A stretch of DNA of 64,000 bases from Siphonodentalium dalli. Its lineage: Eukaryota; Mollusca; Scaphopoda; Gadilida; Siphonodentaliidae. The stretch's first letter is position 1. Each line of letters opens with the position of its first letter. The DNA is taken from NCBI GenBank assembly GCA_032622095.1, contig CP136069.1, positions 124,759,450-124,823,449 on the forward strand. The letters run 5' to 3'. Of this stretch, positions 30,801 to 41,366 are shown piece after piece. The translations under genes and the position numbers were made by a program. Under the pieces are notes generated by a model, which saw only the letters and a list, made by a program, of their open reading frames with translations, did not search any database and was not told where the DNA came from.

Positions 30801-33800
30801 TCCAGTGCCTACTTATTACAATGAGGGCACGGCGCCTCCTAGATCATGCCATGAATCTCTACTCTGGCTAACGCCCTTAGAGATCATATTCCACCAGTAC
30901 AAAAGCTTGGAACTTTTTGAAGTTTTAACAGAGAACATTATATAGTCCAAAAAATAATGCCTGGAATATATTTCTGTGTTAATACAACGTGCTTAATCTT
31001 GTATTCATCAGTAGGCGAAGGTCCCAGCTCAAGATTTCTTTATTTAAGGAACTTTGTGGGTGATTTTGCTTTGCGCCACTTACCATCATGGAGTTTCTCC
31101 ATGGTAATTATTCGAGTGTTGTTTGCAATATCGGCTCAATAAAGTCACTAAAAAGCTGGGACCACCACATACTTTGAAGTAAATTATCGAGGAACATATA
31201 TAAACAAAGATATAAATTCCCTGTCAGAACATCAAAAAGTTCCCAGGTTTTGAACTGGTGGAATATGATATCTACAGGTGTTAGCCAGAGTAGTGATTCA
31301 CGGCATGATCTAGGCGCCTCCAAGTCTTGTTGTGACATGGGGTTACATGAAGAACTAAGCTGCTCTTCATATGAGTCTTCAAGTTAGTTTTCTACTCTCA
31401 TAACGGTTTTGTGACTTGAGTCGAGCACTACGTACTATAATGCCCTAAATAATCAACTCCTTCACCACAGCAGAATTATGGGTAATTTTTCAGGATTTAG
31501 TCGGAAATATGGCTTGTTGCCATTCATCGGAAAGCTCTCACTGGCAACAAGCCATATTTCCAACTAAATCCTGAAAAATTACCCATTATTCTGTTGTAGT
31601 TAAGGAGTTGATTATTTAGGGCATTACTGTACCTCTACATGAACAATGCTCACTTAAACATGCAGTGAGTTGGCATTGCCTCACTTCATCAGTCCTGATA
31701 TACTGCATATACCTATATAATTTCCAGATAATTAACCTTGGGATTATTGAGATACGATATACACATGTAAAATGTCAGGGGGGAACTTACTTATTTTGAG
31801 GTGTTTTGTTACACATTACATACATTCTATTTTGTGCAAATTGGATACAATAACTTTGTTTAATATCATCCAGAGAAGATGTAAATTTGACTTTGTTATA
31901 ATTATGTGTACACACATTTCAGTTGACAGGCATTATTCAAGAAATGGTGGATGGGAAACCTCACTTAGAGCAAGTGCTACAGGATTTTGATGCATGGATG
32001 AAAGACAATGGCCTAGTTGGAGGAAACAAAACTTCAGTATTTGTGACATGTGGAGATTGGGATTTGCTGAAGATGTGAGTGCTTGTAGCCCATTTAGACT
32101 CCATTAAATTGTGCCTGGTTTGGTAAATTAAAATGTCACTATGAGCTTCTATAGAGTGACGTCCCTGCTCTATACATGCAGTTTGCATGTGTACCAACAA
32201 GTGGTCATTAGCATGGAATGGAGTACAGGAATGCTCTAAATAATTGACTCCTTAACCAAAGCATAATTATGAGTAATTTTTCACGATTTAGTTGGAAATA
32301 CACGTATGGCTTATTGCCATTCATCGGAAAGCTCTCAGTGAGTGGCAACAAGCCATATTTCTGACTAAATCCTGAAAAATTACCCATAATTCTGCTGTGG
32401 TTAAGGAGTCGATTAATTAGGCCATTACTGTAGTCTAAATTCTACAGGATAAAGATATCCATTCAATGTATAGTCAATTTTGGACTAGGGATAGAGTTAC
32501 TGTTATTGTCCACATGTATATCAAGAAATACTCTCACTTGTTGGTTCATCTGAACAGCTCAACACGCAAGACAGATTGTTTGTTTTACCATCGCTGAACT
32601 AAGACTTGTTTGTCTTGATTCATCCGCAATGTCGAGCAAACAGAGCCAATTACAGTTCAGTAAACACATCAGCCGAAAATAAATAATTCTGTTCAGACCT
32701 CAAAATATTGTGCTGGACATTTGCAGAATGAGGTCCCCCGGAGGGTGAATTAGTGATGCTACCCCACACAGCAGGCTAGCATAACTAACTTCACCTCTGG
32801 GGACCTCTTTCTGCTTAGGCCCCATCTTCTCTTAACAAGCGTTTTCGTTTCTTTAGAACATTTCCTTTTTAGTTTAGTTTCTCTATATCCCCTATTTATC
32901 AGATGACACAATGTATAACAGAGGTGCCCAATGGGTGTACACCACCATCTGCGAACTTAAATCTAATGTCGATATAGGTCTCCCACAGCAAATGCGGCCA
33001 TACAGAATGAGGTCCAGAGAGGATGAATTTGGTGATGCTAGCCCACTGTGATGGTAGCATAACTAAATTCACCCACTGGGGGCCTCATTATGCAAATGAT
33101 CACACCATATTTTGAGGCTTCATTCTGTATAATAATTTGAATATTTAATTTTCATGTTGCATGTTCCTGAGTTAGTGTGAAGGTAATCAAGGTATATAGA
33201 TAAGAACAAAATGCTGGTTTGTATTGTCAATCCCCTATGGAGTGCAGTTCATGACAAGAGTAGACCGTAACTAATTCTAATGGTTCAATGCCTGAATAAT
33301 AAGCATGGAGATGATGGTGTTGATTATTGTAGGTGTTATTTGTAGGTTACCGAAGCAGAGCAAGCATTTCAACCTTGAAGTCCAACCATATTTTAATTCC
33401 TGGGTGAACATAAAGAAAGTGAGTATTAATTATGATGCATCTTTGCTATAGCCTATTTGCTCAGTGCAGATAAATTGTATCATAATCTTCTTGAAAATGG
33501 CAGCAATATATCCCACCTTGTAATTTTAACATTCTTTTCCTATATTTTCCAAAGATAAAGCTTAGAGCTCTTTCCATCAATGCATCACATTATTATAATC
33601 AATAAATTTGAAAAATGATCAAGGAAATATGGGTTGATACAAAAATCAGACTTGGCACTGAAAGGGTTAATGAGATTTTGGCATTCCAATTTCTAGTCCA
33701 AGTGTCCTTCGACATAAACCAGCAAGGAAAATTAGTAGGGATAATCATGGTTTACGTCAAATTATGGTTGCCTTACTCTTCTATAGAAGACTAAGTGTAA

Positions 33801-36800
33801 ATCACCCTCTCATCTAAAATCACCAATGACGGTAATAAAATGTCACAATTGTGAAAGTAACCCGGTTTATAAGATAGAAAACATTATATTTGTACTGAAC
33901 TCCACAAGAGTTGTCAAATGAAAGTAGTTATTTAAGGTGAAAAATAAATTTTATCACAGATATATTTTATCATGATGTTTACTTAATTTCAAGAGAATAC
34001 AAACTCATTTGACCTCATGAACGTCGTAACAGTTCAGGTCTTCTCTGGACTAAACAAACCGATCAAATGTGAGATTACTCCTAATTAATTTTGTGCGTAA
34101 TTTAACACACTAGTTAGATTATAGTAAAGCCTTAAAATAGTGTGTCTGACATTTGCAGAATCAGGTCCCCAGAGGGTGAATTTAGTGATGCTATATATCC
34201 TGAACGACAGGCTAGCTTCACAAAATTCACCGTCTGGGGACCTCATTTTGCTAAGGGCCTCAACAACTATGGAAGATCTGGGATCAGATTGAAGTTCCCC
34301 AGTTAAAGTTGATGATGTTCACCATTAGTCACCTTGTTTATGCATTATCTTCTGCAAATTTGGGGATATAAAAACTGAACAGAAGGGAAAAAGTAACTAA
34401 AAACAATATTTTCCAGAAGATGAGGCCTAAGCAGAATGAGGTCTCCAGAGGGTGAATTTGGTGATACTAGCCTGCTGTGTGGGGTAGCATCATTAAATTC
34501 ACTCTCTGTGACCTCATTCTGCCAATTTTAGACAAGGCTTGCTTATAGTACATCATTATGACCATAAAATATAACTATTTGTGATACATGTGTAAATGTA
34601 GCATTTTGTAATGATGTGTATGATAATGTCGATTAAAATTGACAAAAAATGTCACCTGAGCGCAAATTCTGTTATAGGAGATTAAGGCAACCGTACTTCG
34701 ACGTAAACCAGTATTATCCCCACCGATTTCACCAGCTGGTTTCAAGTTACGTCTATGGATACTTGGACTCAATTTTCATAGCTCCAGTGAGCTTCTAGAG
34801 GCACCAACTGGCTACAGTGCCATGCATCCATTGTCTATTTGTTGTATATGTCGACAAAGCAAATCCTCATTGACAATCACAACACTTCAACGTTGACATT
34901 TGTGTTTACCCCTAGCCTCACTACTACATTATATCGGATATGAGTTGAAAATGACAGTTTGAATTGGTAAGATATCTGCCTATGAGCACATGAATTAGAT
35001 AATGCAAAATTGTGACAATTTAATAGGAATTATCGAGGGTTTTACTGATTTTTTCGTTGACAGTACCTGAGTAGTGACCAGGATATCTAACATACCCGGC
35101 ATCACCTACACCCATTCGATGGTCAATACATGTGTGAGAAGGGTCTCCCCACTGGGCAAATGACCAAATATTAGCATTTACATGTTTATTATCAAGCATT
35201 GAACCTCTTTGTATGAGTCACCACATTTTAATAGCTAAAAAATGCACCAAAAAAATTTGAACCCTTGTTGGCATAACATCGAATCCTCCGTGCTCACAAC
35301 AAATCCTCAATCAAAAAGAGCCTTGCGCCGATTATATGAGATCACAATGGCCGATTCCGATGCCGATTATTGTAATAATTGTACCAGAATATGTTATTTG
35401 TGTTATATAATACTTTGATTTGGAAGTACCAACAGCAGTAATATGCACTAGTATACATAAGTATATATTTGGGTAAGTATATAGGTATAGACTTGTGAAC
35501 GAATACAGGCACAGTGTCCTGTAGTGAGGGGGCCTGTCGGCACTCGGCAGCCATTGTTATATTTCTCTTGATTCTTCTGTCTAGAGTTACATTTGTACCT
35601 TTCTTAGATGCCTTATAATATGTAGATTAAACACAAATGGTCTTTGTTGTTGTTGATGTATTATATCGACGATGCAATGCATTAACTTACCCATGTAAAA
35701 GATTAATTACAGATAGTAAATAAATTTATTTTTAATATCTGACTATTAATGCTAGTACAGTTTTTATTCCTGCGCCTTACAACTAATACACATGTTATAT
35801 TATGCTCAATTCAATACAAGAATAGTGCAGTCAACTGAGCAATTAAGTGTCACCTGACATAGACTTTTGGGTTCTACCTGTGTTATGCTGTCGCTGTGTA
35901 TACAGATAGCATTGTACTATGTATACATTTTGATTGTCTGACATACATAAATCAAAATGTCTGCATGTTGACGAACTTTAAAGTTAACTATCGGCGTACA
36001 TGAGATGTCCTTTTTGCACATCACATGCTGATAAAATCAGTTGACTGAAACGACTGTTCCAGTATGCCAATAATTTATCATTTATCAAGATATGCACAAT
36101 CATGTTAACGTCGCTCTAACCCAAAGTGTTACGTGCTTTCCCGGCGATCCCCGCTGTGATATATTGTTCTAAAATTGACCCGGGGTATTGGTATTAACAT
36201 AGACCCAGGGTATTGATATTCTGAAGAGACATGGCTGTATATATCAAGTTTGTGTTTGGTAACACTTTCCCCACATTTACTGGTCATTTATTCAACAAAA
36301 CATCGTCATATTTAAGACAGTTTATTGAAGAAGAAAAAAGCACCTGATTATTATTTAGATAATCTGTAATGCCGATGTTAAAACCCAAACTTGCCGATTG
36401 TCATCCGATGGGTCATAATCGGCAGATTTCGATTGTCGTTTCCGACACTAGAATCCTCAGATCAATTATTCCATGTGAAGGTTGTATAATGTGCCATTCT
36501 GATCAATACGTGGCCATTTCGATAAGAAATGAGAATTTGTTCACTCTCACTGAAGCAAGCACATTCGATGCCATGAACACTCATACTGAGTCTGTGTCTC
36601 CATAAATCTGATATATATATATATATATATATAAATATAAATATTTTCCTTTTGGAACTGATATCAAATCAATAAAAAAAAAATTCCTTACGGTTTGTCT
36701 GCAGGTACATGCAGCTGTAACAACAAAATATCCAAAAGGCATGATGGAAATGCTAGGAGATCTTGGGCTAATACACCAGGGCCGACATCACAGTGGCATT

Positions 36801-37672
36801 GGTAAGATCAAATGTTATTTCACATTCATTTATAATTTTAATTTACACAACCATTTTGCTGTACCCTGAGTGGTCACTTAGCAATATTTGTATCTTTTTA
36901 TGTCTTTTATAAATCTCAACCCTTTCGTTTTATTTTTCTAATTGTCTATCCATCCATGTACTCTTTGATCTGAATTTAATGGCTTGTGGGATTTTGATGT
37001 CTCGAAATATAACAAATAATTCTTGCTTCTGCCCTTTCCGGTGATCATTATAAGTAAAAAAATTAATGAAATATTTGATACAGACTTTTAATACACTCCT
37101 CAGAACATGTTCTAATTGGAGATGGAGTACCGTAATGCCCAAAGTAATTGACCCCTTAACCACAGCAGAATTATGGGTAATGTTTCAGGATTTAGTCGGA
37201 AATATGGCTTGTTGAATGGCAACAAGCCATATTTCCGACTAAATCCTGAAAAATTACCCATAATTCTGCTGTGGTTAAGTGGTCAATTACTTTGGGCATT
37301 ACTGTACATGTTAAACTAAAATGCAGTTGAATAGTTAGTTAGATGAGTCAAACACATAATAAACATGTATACTTGAGAGAACATTGCAGGTGTTGCTCTT
37401 AAGCACATGCCCATCTTCAGAAATTATTTTATTTCCTGTATAGCGATACACATGACACGATTGAAAGTGTATCGTGATACATTGAATTCACGATGAATCG
37501 TTACAGCCCTATTGGGCAGGATTATTTATTACTCCATTCTGAACACCACAGCGGATTGTTTCACACCACTTTAATCTTCTTTACAGATGACTGCAAAAAT
37601 ATTGCCAGTATTCTCTGCGAATTGATAAAACGTGGTGCTGTGGTTGATAGAACTGGACATAGGCAGTTTTAG
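21622..37672 (+). CDS. ERI3: ERI-type DEDDh 3'-5' exoribonuclease, six exons (ERI3-like)
   Basis: ERI-family enzymes trim RNA 3' ends using two metal ions. Exons are 21622-21858, 26701-26817, 31923-32074, 33346-33418, 36705-36801 and 37587-37672. All borders are GT-AG and phases match, giving 253 residues. All five catalytic residues are visible: D65 and E67 in LDFEATC, D163 in CGDWDL, and H222 and D227 in HSGIDDCKN. EIIELPVL, FVTCGDWDL and SGIDDCKNIA resemble ERI3 more than ERI1 or ERI2. There is no SAP domain, unlike ERI1. The first in-frame ATG is 21622. A second at 21763 would leave only the nuclease core. The residues before the core are basic and aromatic (TYFRFRF, RKCFTTSA), which could be a mitochondrial signal; this is inference. 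The gene spans 16 kb because its introns are full of repeats. Confidence 0.9.
22181..22828. mobile_element. Insertion X: TIR element with GGTCGTTTCGTACC repeats and 9-bp target duplication
   Basis: ATTTTAATA is present at 22181-22189 and 22820-22828. The uninterrupted partner arm of the host foldback has only one such site, so this is a target-site duplication around 22190-22819. Several copies of TCGTTTCGTACC lie at the left end (to 22335) and inverted GGTACGAAACGA copies at the right end (from about 22755). A 9-bp duplication fits Mutator-like or related elements. There is no transposase in 630 bp. Confidence 0.8.
23360..24070. mobile_element. Insertion Y: TIR element in the right foldback arm
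   Basis: The ends are ACCTTACTCGTATTTAAATT and its inverse, followed inward by GCGC and ACTGAGCGAAAAATAATA motifs on both sides. GTGCTT lies outside both ends (23354 and 24072), a likely but imperfect target duplication. The 711-bp interior has no coding sequence I can recognise. Confidence 0.7.
24540..24845. repeat. Dispersed repeat, ACCTTCATGGTGTAATC family, single unit
   Basis: It runs from GACCGTCCGTCCATCACAC through ACCTTCATGGTGTAATCATC to GGGGGACACTGTGGTCGGC. The same order appears at 27332-28035, where the central unit is tandemly repeated. No coding capacity is seen. The flanking intron sequence to 26700 has no other clear feature. Confidence 0.7.
26701..26817 (+). CDS. ERI3: ERI-type gene exon 2
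   Basis: The acceptor is CTGTTTCAG|GAAATT and the donor is ACTGAG|GTATGT. It encodes 39 residues (EIIELPVLKV ... LTKFCTE) in phase 0. The YVQP and FC-E-LTG positions of the ERI family are conserved across this exon and the next. Confidence 0.9.
26880..27090. mobile_element. MITE with GAGGGTGAATTTAG arms, partial copy
   Basis: Only the right half is present: CATAGCAGATGAGGCC, a hairpin of GAATTTGGTGATGCTA and inverse, and the end CATAATTTAAGGCC. It is preceded by a local duplication of GGGAACTTAAATCTGAGTC (26890 and 26922). Confidence 0.65.
27332..28035. repeat. Dispersed repeat with three tandem units of about 190 bp
   Basis: A short hairpin (CCCCTGAAAAAT ... TTTTTCAGGGGG) leads into CCGTCCATCACAC. 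Three units follow, each starting with TACCTTCATGGTGTAATC (about 27444, 27608 and 27796) and ending with ACGGAGTTATTAACCC. The end is GGGGGACACTGTGGTCGGC, as in the single-unit copy at 24540. Confidence 0.75.
28950..29292. mobile_element. MITE with GAGGGTGAATTTAG arms, left end truncated
   Basis: It contains CACTAAATTCACC, the internal block with GGCCTCATCTTCTC and TCCCAAAATT, and then the right hairpin ending GCACCATATTTTGAGGCC. The order of internal blocks is the same as in the complete copy at 32698. Confidence 0.65.
29300..30820. other. ERI intron 3 segment, no exon seen
   Basis: Intronic sequence. A GATAAGATTAGATAAGATAA low-complexity patch lies at 30372-30395. The short open frames at 30530-30727 and 30957-31142 have no recognisable domain. 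Confidence 0.4.
30830..31335. repeat. Inverted repeat, about 110-bp arms with similar peptides
   Basis: The left arm at 30833-30947 and the right arm at 31198-31322 are inverted copies starting at GGCGCC and sharing AGATCATGCC and CTACTCTGGCTAAC. Read outward to inward, both can encode related peptides (ESLLWLTP..IIFHQ), with silent and replacement changes mixed. It may be a decayed element or gene fragment. I do not call a functional gene. Confidence 0.55.
31433..31631. mobile_element. Tc1/mariner-like MITE, copy A
   Basis: The ends are TACTATAATGCCCTAAAT and, inverted, TACAGTAATGCCCTAAAT, consistent with a TA target duplication. The arms continue through ACCACAGCAGAATTATGGG to GGCTTGTTGCC around a short loop. 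It is 199 bp with no coding capacity and lies about 290 bp upstream of ERI exon 3. Confidence 0.75.
31923..32074 (+). CDS. ERI3: ERI-type gene exon 3
   Basis: The acceptor is ACATTTCAG|TTGACA and the donor is AAGAT|GTGAGT, phase 2. It encodes LTGIIQEMVDG through FVTCGDWDLLK, with the third catalytic acid. Confidence 0.9.
32224..32432. mobile_element. Tc1/mariner-like MITE, copy B
   Basis: It has the same TACAGGAATG/TACAGTAATGGCC ends and the same arms as copy A. It lies about 150 bp downstream of ERI exon 3, so that exon is bracketed by two copies in the same family. Confidence 0.75.
32698..33120. mobile_element. MITE with GAGGGTGAATTTAG arms, complete copy
   Basis: The ends are CCTCAAAATATTGTGC and, inverted, GCCTCAAAATATGGTG. 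Each end carries a hairpin with GAATGAGGTCC arms around a TAGCATAACTAA centre. The internal block includes GGCCCCATCTTCTC and GAACTTAAATCTAATG. At about 423 bp this copy best defines the family boundaries. Confidence 0.75.
33346..33418 (+). CDS. ERI3: ERI-type gene exon 4 (73 bp)
   Basis: The acceptor is ATTTGTAG|GTTACC and the donor is AAGAAA|GTGAGT. It encodes LPKQSKHFNLEVQPYFNSW plus VNIKK. The W-N-K motif matches QWINLKK of ERI3. It is short and has no internal ATG, so simple ORF scans miss it. Confidence 0.88.
33695..34769. mobile_element. TIR element of about 1.07 kb with a MITE nested inside
   Basis: The left end starts AGTCCAAGTGTCC and contains AGGGATAATCATGGTTTACG. The right end is the inverse with the same order, including TGGTTTACGTCGAAGTACGG and GGTTGCCTTA. 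The arms are about 90-100 bp and diverged. The 34129-34542 MITE sits inside it. No transposase is recognisable. It lies in ERI intron 4. Confidence 0.65.
34129..34542. mobile_element. MITE with GAGGGTGAATTTAG arms, nested copy
   Basis: It starts GCCTTAAAATAGTGTGTCTG and ends with CCAATTTTAGACAAGGC. Both end hairpins and the middle block are present. It is inserted in the older 33695-34769 element. Confidence 0.7.
34800..36700. other. ERI intron 4, rest: no exon seen
   Basis: Intronic DNA. CCGATTCCGATGCCGATTAT at about 35349 and the inverted-looking GCCGATTGTCATCCGATGG at about 36392 may be ends of an old element, but the match is weak. An (AT)n run lies at 36611-36632. Confidence 0.4.
36705..36801 (+). 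CDS. ERI3: ERI-type gene exon 5
   Basis: The acceptor is GTCTGCAG|GTACAT and the donor is GGCATTG|GTAAGA. It encodes VHAAVTTKYPKGMMEMLGDL through HHSGI, with catalytic His222. An AT dinucleotide run (36611-36632) lies just upstream in the intron. Confidence 0.87.
37138..37306. mobile_element. Tc1/mariner-like MITE, copy C
   Basis: The ends are TACCGTAATGCCCAAAGTAA and, inverted, TACAGTAATGCCCAAAGTAA. This is the cleanest of the three copies (169 bp), with nearly perfect arms meeting at GGCTTGTTG. It lies in ERI intron 5, about 280 bp before the last exon. Confidence 0.8.
37587..37672 (+). CDS. ERI3: ERI-type gene exon 6 and stop
   Basis: The acceptor is CTTTACAG|ATGACT. It encodes DDCKNIASILCELIKRGAVV and a short tail ending at TAG (37670-37672). 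The last catalytic Asp227 is here. I could not choose a poly(A) signal downstream with confidence. Confidence 0.9.
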
Positions 37673-38469
37673 TGGAATGCAGCAACATGCCCTGGAGCAT
37701 TCTCATGATTGAACGTTGGTGACTGGACATGGCCTGGTGTTGACAGCATGCCCTGGACTGCTTTTCTTGTGAGACTTTATGAGATTGGTGCTAATTGACA
37801 GCATACCATGGACTGCTTATGTTAACGCTTTTTTCGTCATTAATTACATATAAGGTCTTGACCAGCCTCTTTGAAAAGCCGACAAAAATCCTATCTCACG
37901 ATTATATTTCATTTCTACGATTCGCGGAATTTCCCAACATGATGTAACAAACCATTTCCAAATATGGAGTACTTTCCTGGTGGAGTAAATGTTTGTGAGA
38001 ATCGTAGTATTTAGAAACAGTTATAAATATAACAAGATGCGAAAGAATAATCAGTCCTGAATATCGTTGACTGATAAAATTCAAAAATGGATATATCGCC
38101 TGTAGTTTTAGAACTTTAGTTGTGTTGGGAAAATTGTCAACATGTCATTGAACTCTGATCTATGAAGTGATATGTTACGTCATTAACCAATGAAATCGCC
38201 CGTATTCTGTGCCACTCCCCAACGAAATGGAGGGAATCCCATCAATGCAGAAACGAATTTTAATTCTAAAATGTAAAGACGTTCATCCGATAGTATTTTC
38301 TTTTGCTTTTCAAAGAGACTGGATCTTGACCATTTCTGGAACTTACAGCTGCATACTTTTTCTAAATAGGAAACCATGTAAAGTGAAGACCTTCATCTGA
38401 GGGAAGAAACATTTTGTAAATTTTAACAAAGTTTTTATCAATTTTACACAGGGAGTTAACCTGAATTTT

Positions 38470-38838
38470 GTTTGTCTGACATTTACAGATTGAGGTCCCC
38501 ACAAGTGTGAATTTAGTGATGCTACCCTAGCATCACCAAATTCACTCTGGGGACCTCATTCTTATTTGGCCTCATCTTCTGGGAAGTATTTATAGTCTCA
38601 AATTAACATTGTTTTTTGTTATTTTTCCCTTCTGTTGCTGTCAGTTGAGTTTCTATATCCCCAAATTTGCAGAAGATAAATTGCAAAATCGAGGTGACTA
38701 ATGGGTGAACATCACAAACATCAACTTGGGAACTTCAATCTGATCCTTGGTCTCCCATAGCAGTTGTGGGATAGCATCACTAAATTCACCCTCTGGGGGC
38801 CTCATTCTGGAAATGTCAGACACACTAAATTCAGGCTT
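38470..38838. mobile_element. MITE with GAGGGTGAATTTAG arms, copy downstream of ERI
   Basis: It starts TTTGTCTGACATTTACAG and ends AAATGTCAGACACACTAA. Hairpins are at both ends with the usual middle block between them. It lies about 800 bp past the ERI stop codon. Confidence 0.7.
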
Positions 38839-38839
38839 G

Positions 38840-40080
38840 CATGGCATCATTTGACCACAGTTGTTGGAAATAGTTACCAACATCTAGATCTGTTGATAAG
38901 GACACATATACCCATATTTTATAATAGCCATGTTTAAATCAAGAACTTCTCACTTTAAGTCACTGTCACCTGAATTTATGTTTGTTTCTCAATTCTGGTG
39001 AGAGACCAACAGTCAGCAACTCTGTTTTTTTATACCAGAAGGGTGAATTCCGCCACACAAGCCTTTGATAAACCATAAAATAAGAAAGACTATACACCTT
39101 CAGAGACTACTTTTATTACTAGTATAACTGTGCTAACTTCTGCTGAAGAGGTCACTCTCACCAAAAAATGCTGAAGGCTATACAGGTTTTGAAAATATGC
39201 TGAAAGGTACACAGGGTTTGTGATCAGCACTAACACAGTTACTTCAGCTGTGTTCCTGAAAGTCTGGCACCCATCTGCTGATTGTTTTCAGTTCATTTTA
39301 ATTTACATTGGAATGTAAAAAAAAAATCTCTTACAGATATCATGGCAGACATGAAATCTCATTTAGAACGAGATTTCAAAACCTGTATACCCTAACTTAC
39401 AGCTGTTCTTTGCAACAAGGATGCAAAGAAAGGAAGAAAACTAGCACACTTATAATAAAACAAGTATTTAATGGTGTAATATTGTCTTTCTTATTCTTGT
39501 TTTACTATATTTGTAATATTAAAACCCTTAAGTATTCTAAACACATTTCTGTCTTCTTTTATGCCCTTATCTTGACTTGTAAATTATATCCTATTTATCT
39601 GATACCCAACAATACCGACAATGGTCTGGCATCAGTCATAACTCTTTAGTGGGTAGAACAACATTTATGTATGTATTTATGTATGTTACAAAGACTGGTT
39701 AGGCATGTATAGCTCTGAAAGATGGTTGTTCACCCTGATTCAATGGAGGTTTCCACACACAATAATTAGTGGAAGGAACTTAAAGGGGTACTGTACACTA
39801 AATCTGTCCATTTATGGGACCCTTTCCTATTATACTCAGCAGAATATATGCAACAAATGAATTAATTTGAGCCATGGATTAGTGCAAAATACACTCATGT
39901 ACTCTATGAACGATACAAACAACATGGTAATTATAATGAAAATTAGTTTATGACTCGGTTATGAACCCGTTTTCTTTATAATTAAGGCTAGCCATATTAA
40001 AATATCTGTTTCTAAATAAAAAACATAAGGAATACTTGGTCAAAATTATGTGTGATTCGAAAAATCTCTTAAGTCGAAAA
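38840..40080. other. Intergenic DNA, no gene seen
   Basis: AT-rich sequence between the ERI and Harbinger loci. The open frame at 39308-39649 has no recognisable domain and looks like chance in AT-rich DNA. Confidence 0.4.
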
Positions 40081-40344
40081 TGGGGGATACCTCCACTAAA
40101 AATGGGGAATACCTCCACTAAAAATGGGGGATACCTCCACTAAAAATGGGGAATACCTCCTCTAAAAATGAGGATACCTCCACTAAAAATGGGGAATACC
40201 TCCACTAAAAATGGGGGATACCTCCACTAAAAATGGGGAATACCTCCTCTAAAAATGAGGACACCTCCACTAAAAATGGGGAATACCTCCACTAAAAATG
40301 GGGAATACCTCCACTAAAAATGGGGGATACCTCCACTAAAAATG
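40081..40344. repeat. 22-bp minisatellite, about 12 copies
   Basis: The unit is TGGGGAATACCTCCACTAAA plus AA, alternating with a GGGGGATACC variant. Copies start at 22-bp steps, with two 21-bp steps near 40174 and 40261 where the unit reads GAGGATACC or GAGGACACC. The variant pattern itself repeats, which suggests duplication of blocks of units. Confidence 0.92.
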
Positions 40345-40592
40345 CATCAAACTCATAATCGCAGGTGCACAGGTTCGCATAGTGGTAAATATTTGTGCCA
40401 AGTTTAAAAAAAATGTAGGAATAAAAGCTTGGACAAAGTTGTGTCGTCCCCAACGGACAGATGAACAGACAAGCTGATTCCTATATGCCCCCATAACTTT
40501 GTTGTTCTATATGAGATTTATCCATTGAAATACAATGATTTAGTTATTTTGTTCCGTATCAACTTAAAATGGAGATATAGAGGATCTCCAAT

Positions 40593-40732
40593 GAGTTATG
40601 TTGGGATTTAAGATTTTATGAAACGAGTTTGATCAATTTGATTCACAACGAGTCGTAGACGAGTTGTGAATCAAATTTATGAAACGAGTTTGATAAAATC
40701 TTATATCCCAACATAACGAGTTGAAGATCTTG
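40593..40732. repeat. Foldback repeat, about 140 bp
   Basis: Inverted arms run from GATCTCCAATGAGTTATGTT to its diverged complement ending TTGAAGATC. GATTCACAACGAG/CTCGTCTACGAC lies near the centre and ATGAAACGAGTTTGAT is present twice. It abuts the Harbinger relic. Confidence 0.65.
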
Positions 40733-40753
40733 TATATCACATGAGAAATAAAC

Positions 40754-41366
40754 TAAAGCCGCTAACACATGGAAGCGGCGCGGTTATCTAGCGAATAAAC
40801 TTTTTGTCATCGCCGCGAGAGTGTCGCTTTCACATGGCCGCGGCAGAATAATTATAAACGCCTGAAGTATTGTGTTTCATAACATTAGTTTCTAGAATGA
40901 AGGCAGTGTCTGATGACACACTTGTTATAATAGCACTGGCATATTTGTATCGACAACGAAAAAGGAAGAGAAATAGAAGGTTTTGGGTACACCCAATTAA
41001 TAAGAAGAGATATTTACATGGTGTATTTAATCATTTATACCGTGAACTCTATTCAGATGAGGACATAATTTATACTTTAGACCATCAAGGGAACAGTTCG
41101 CACGGATACTTTTCTTCATCAAAGATGATATAAAGAAAGAATACAGGGTGCGGAAGCCAATCAGCCCACAACAAAGACTTGCGATATGCTTGAGGTGAGT
41201 TGACCCGATGAATATGTGTGGAATGCTTTGATCTGACAGTGTATCGTCGCGCGATCGCTCTGCAAAATGGCTCACGGTTCCATTAAAAATGTCAATATGT
41301 AAGGTCCGGTGCTTCATGACTGCACAAACTCGATCGTCCTGCCGCACCCATGTGTAAGCAGCTTTA
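40754..41366 (+). mobile_element. Harbinger-type DNA transposon relic with TIRs
   Basis: The terminal inverted repeats are TAAAGCCGCTAACACATGG (40754-40772) and, inverted at 41348-41366, TAAAGCTGCTTACACATGG. Between them lies the start of a Harbinger transposase gene, so ends and coding content agree. TAA/TTA at the outer edges fits the TWA target preference, but the exact duplication is blurred by mutation. At 613 bp most of the transposase is missing. Confidence 0.75.
40897..41194 (+). pseudogene. Harbinger transposase, broken first exon
   Basis: From ATG 40897 the frame reads MKAVSDDTLV, then a basic run and FWVHPINKKRYLHGVFNHLY, which is the conserved start of Harbinger/HARBI1-like nucleases (usually WVxP...R...GxFxxLxxEL). 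After about 41095 the frame is wrong. The expected continuation (IKKEYRVRKPISPQQRLAI, then CLR) is in another frame and the segment between is too short, so there is a deletion plus frameshift. A donor TTGAG|GTGAGT at 41194 is where such genes often have an intron. The catalytic DDE part is absent. Confidence 0.75.

Noticed and set aside
39308-39649. A 113-residue open frame
   Set aside because: AT-rich, no recognisable domain, no splice context and no good start context.
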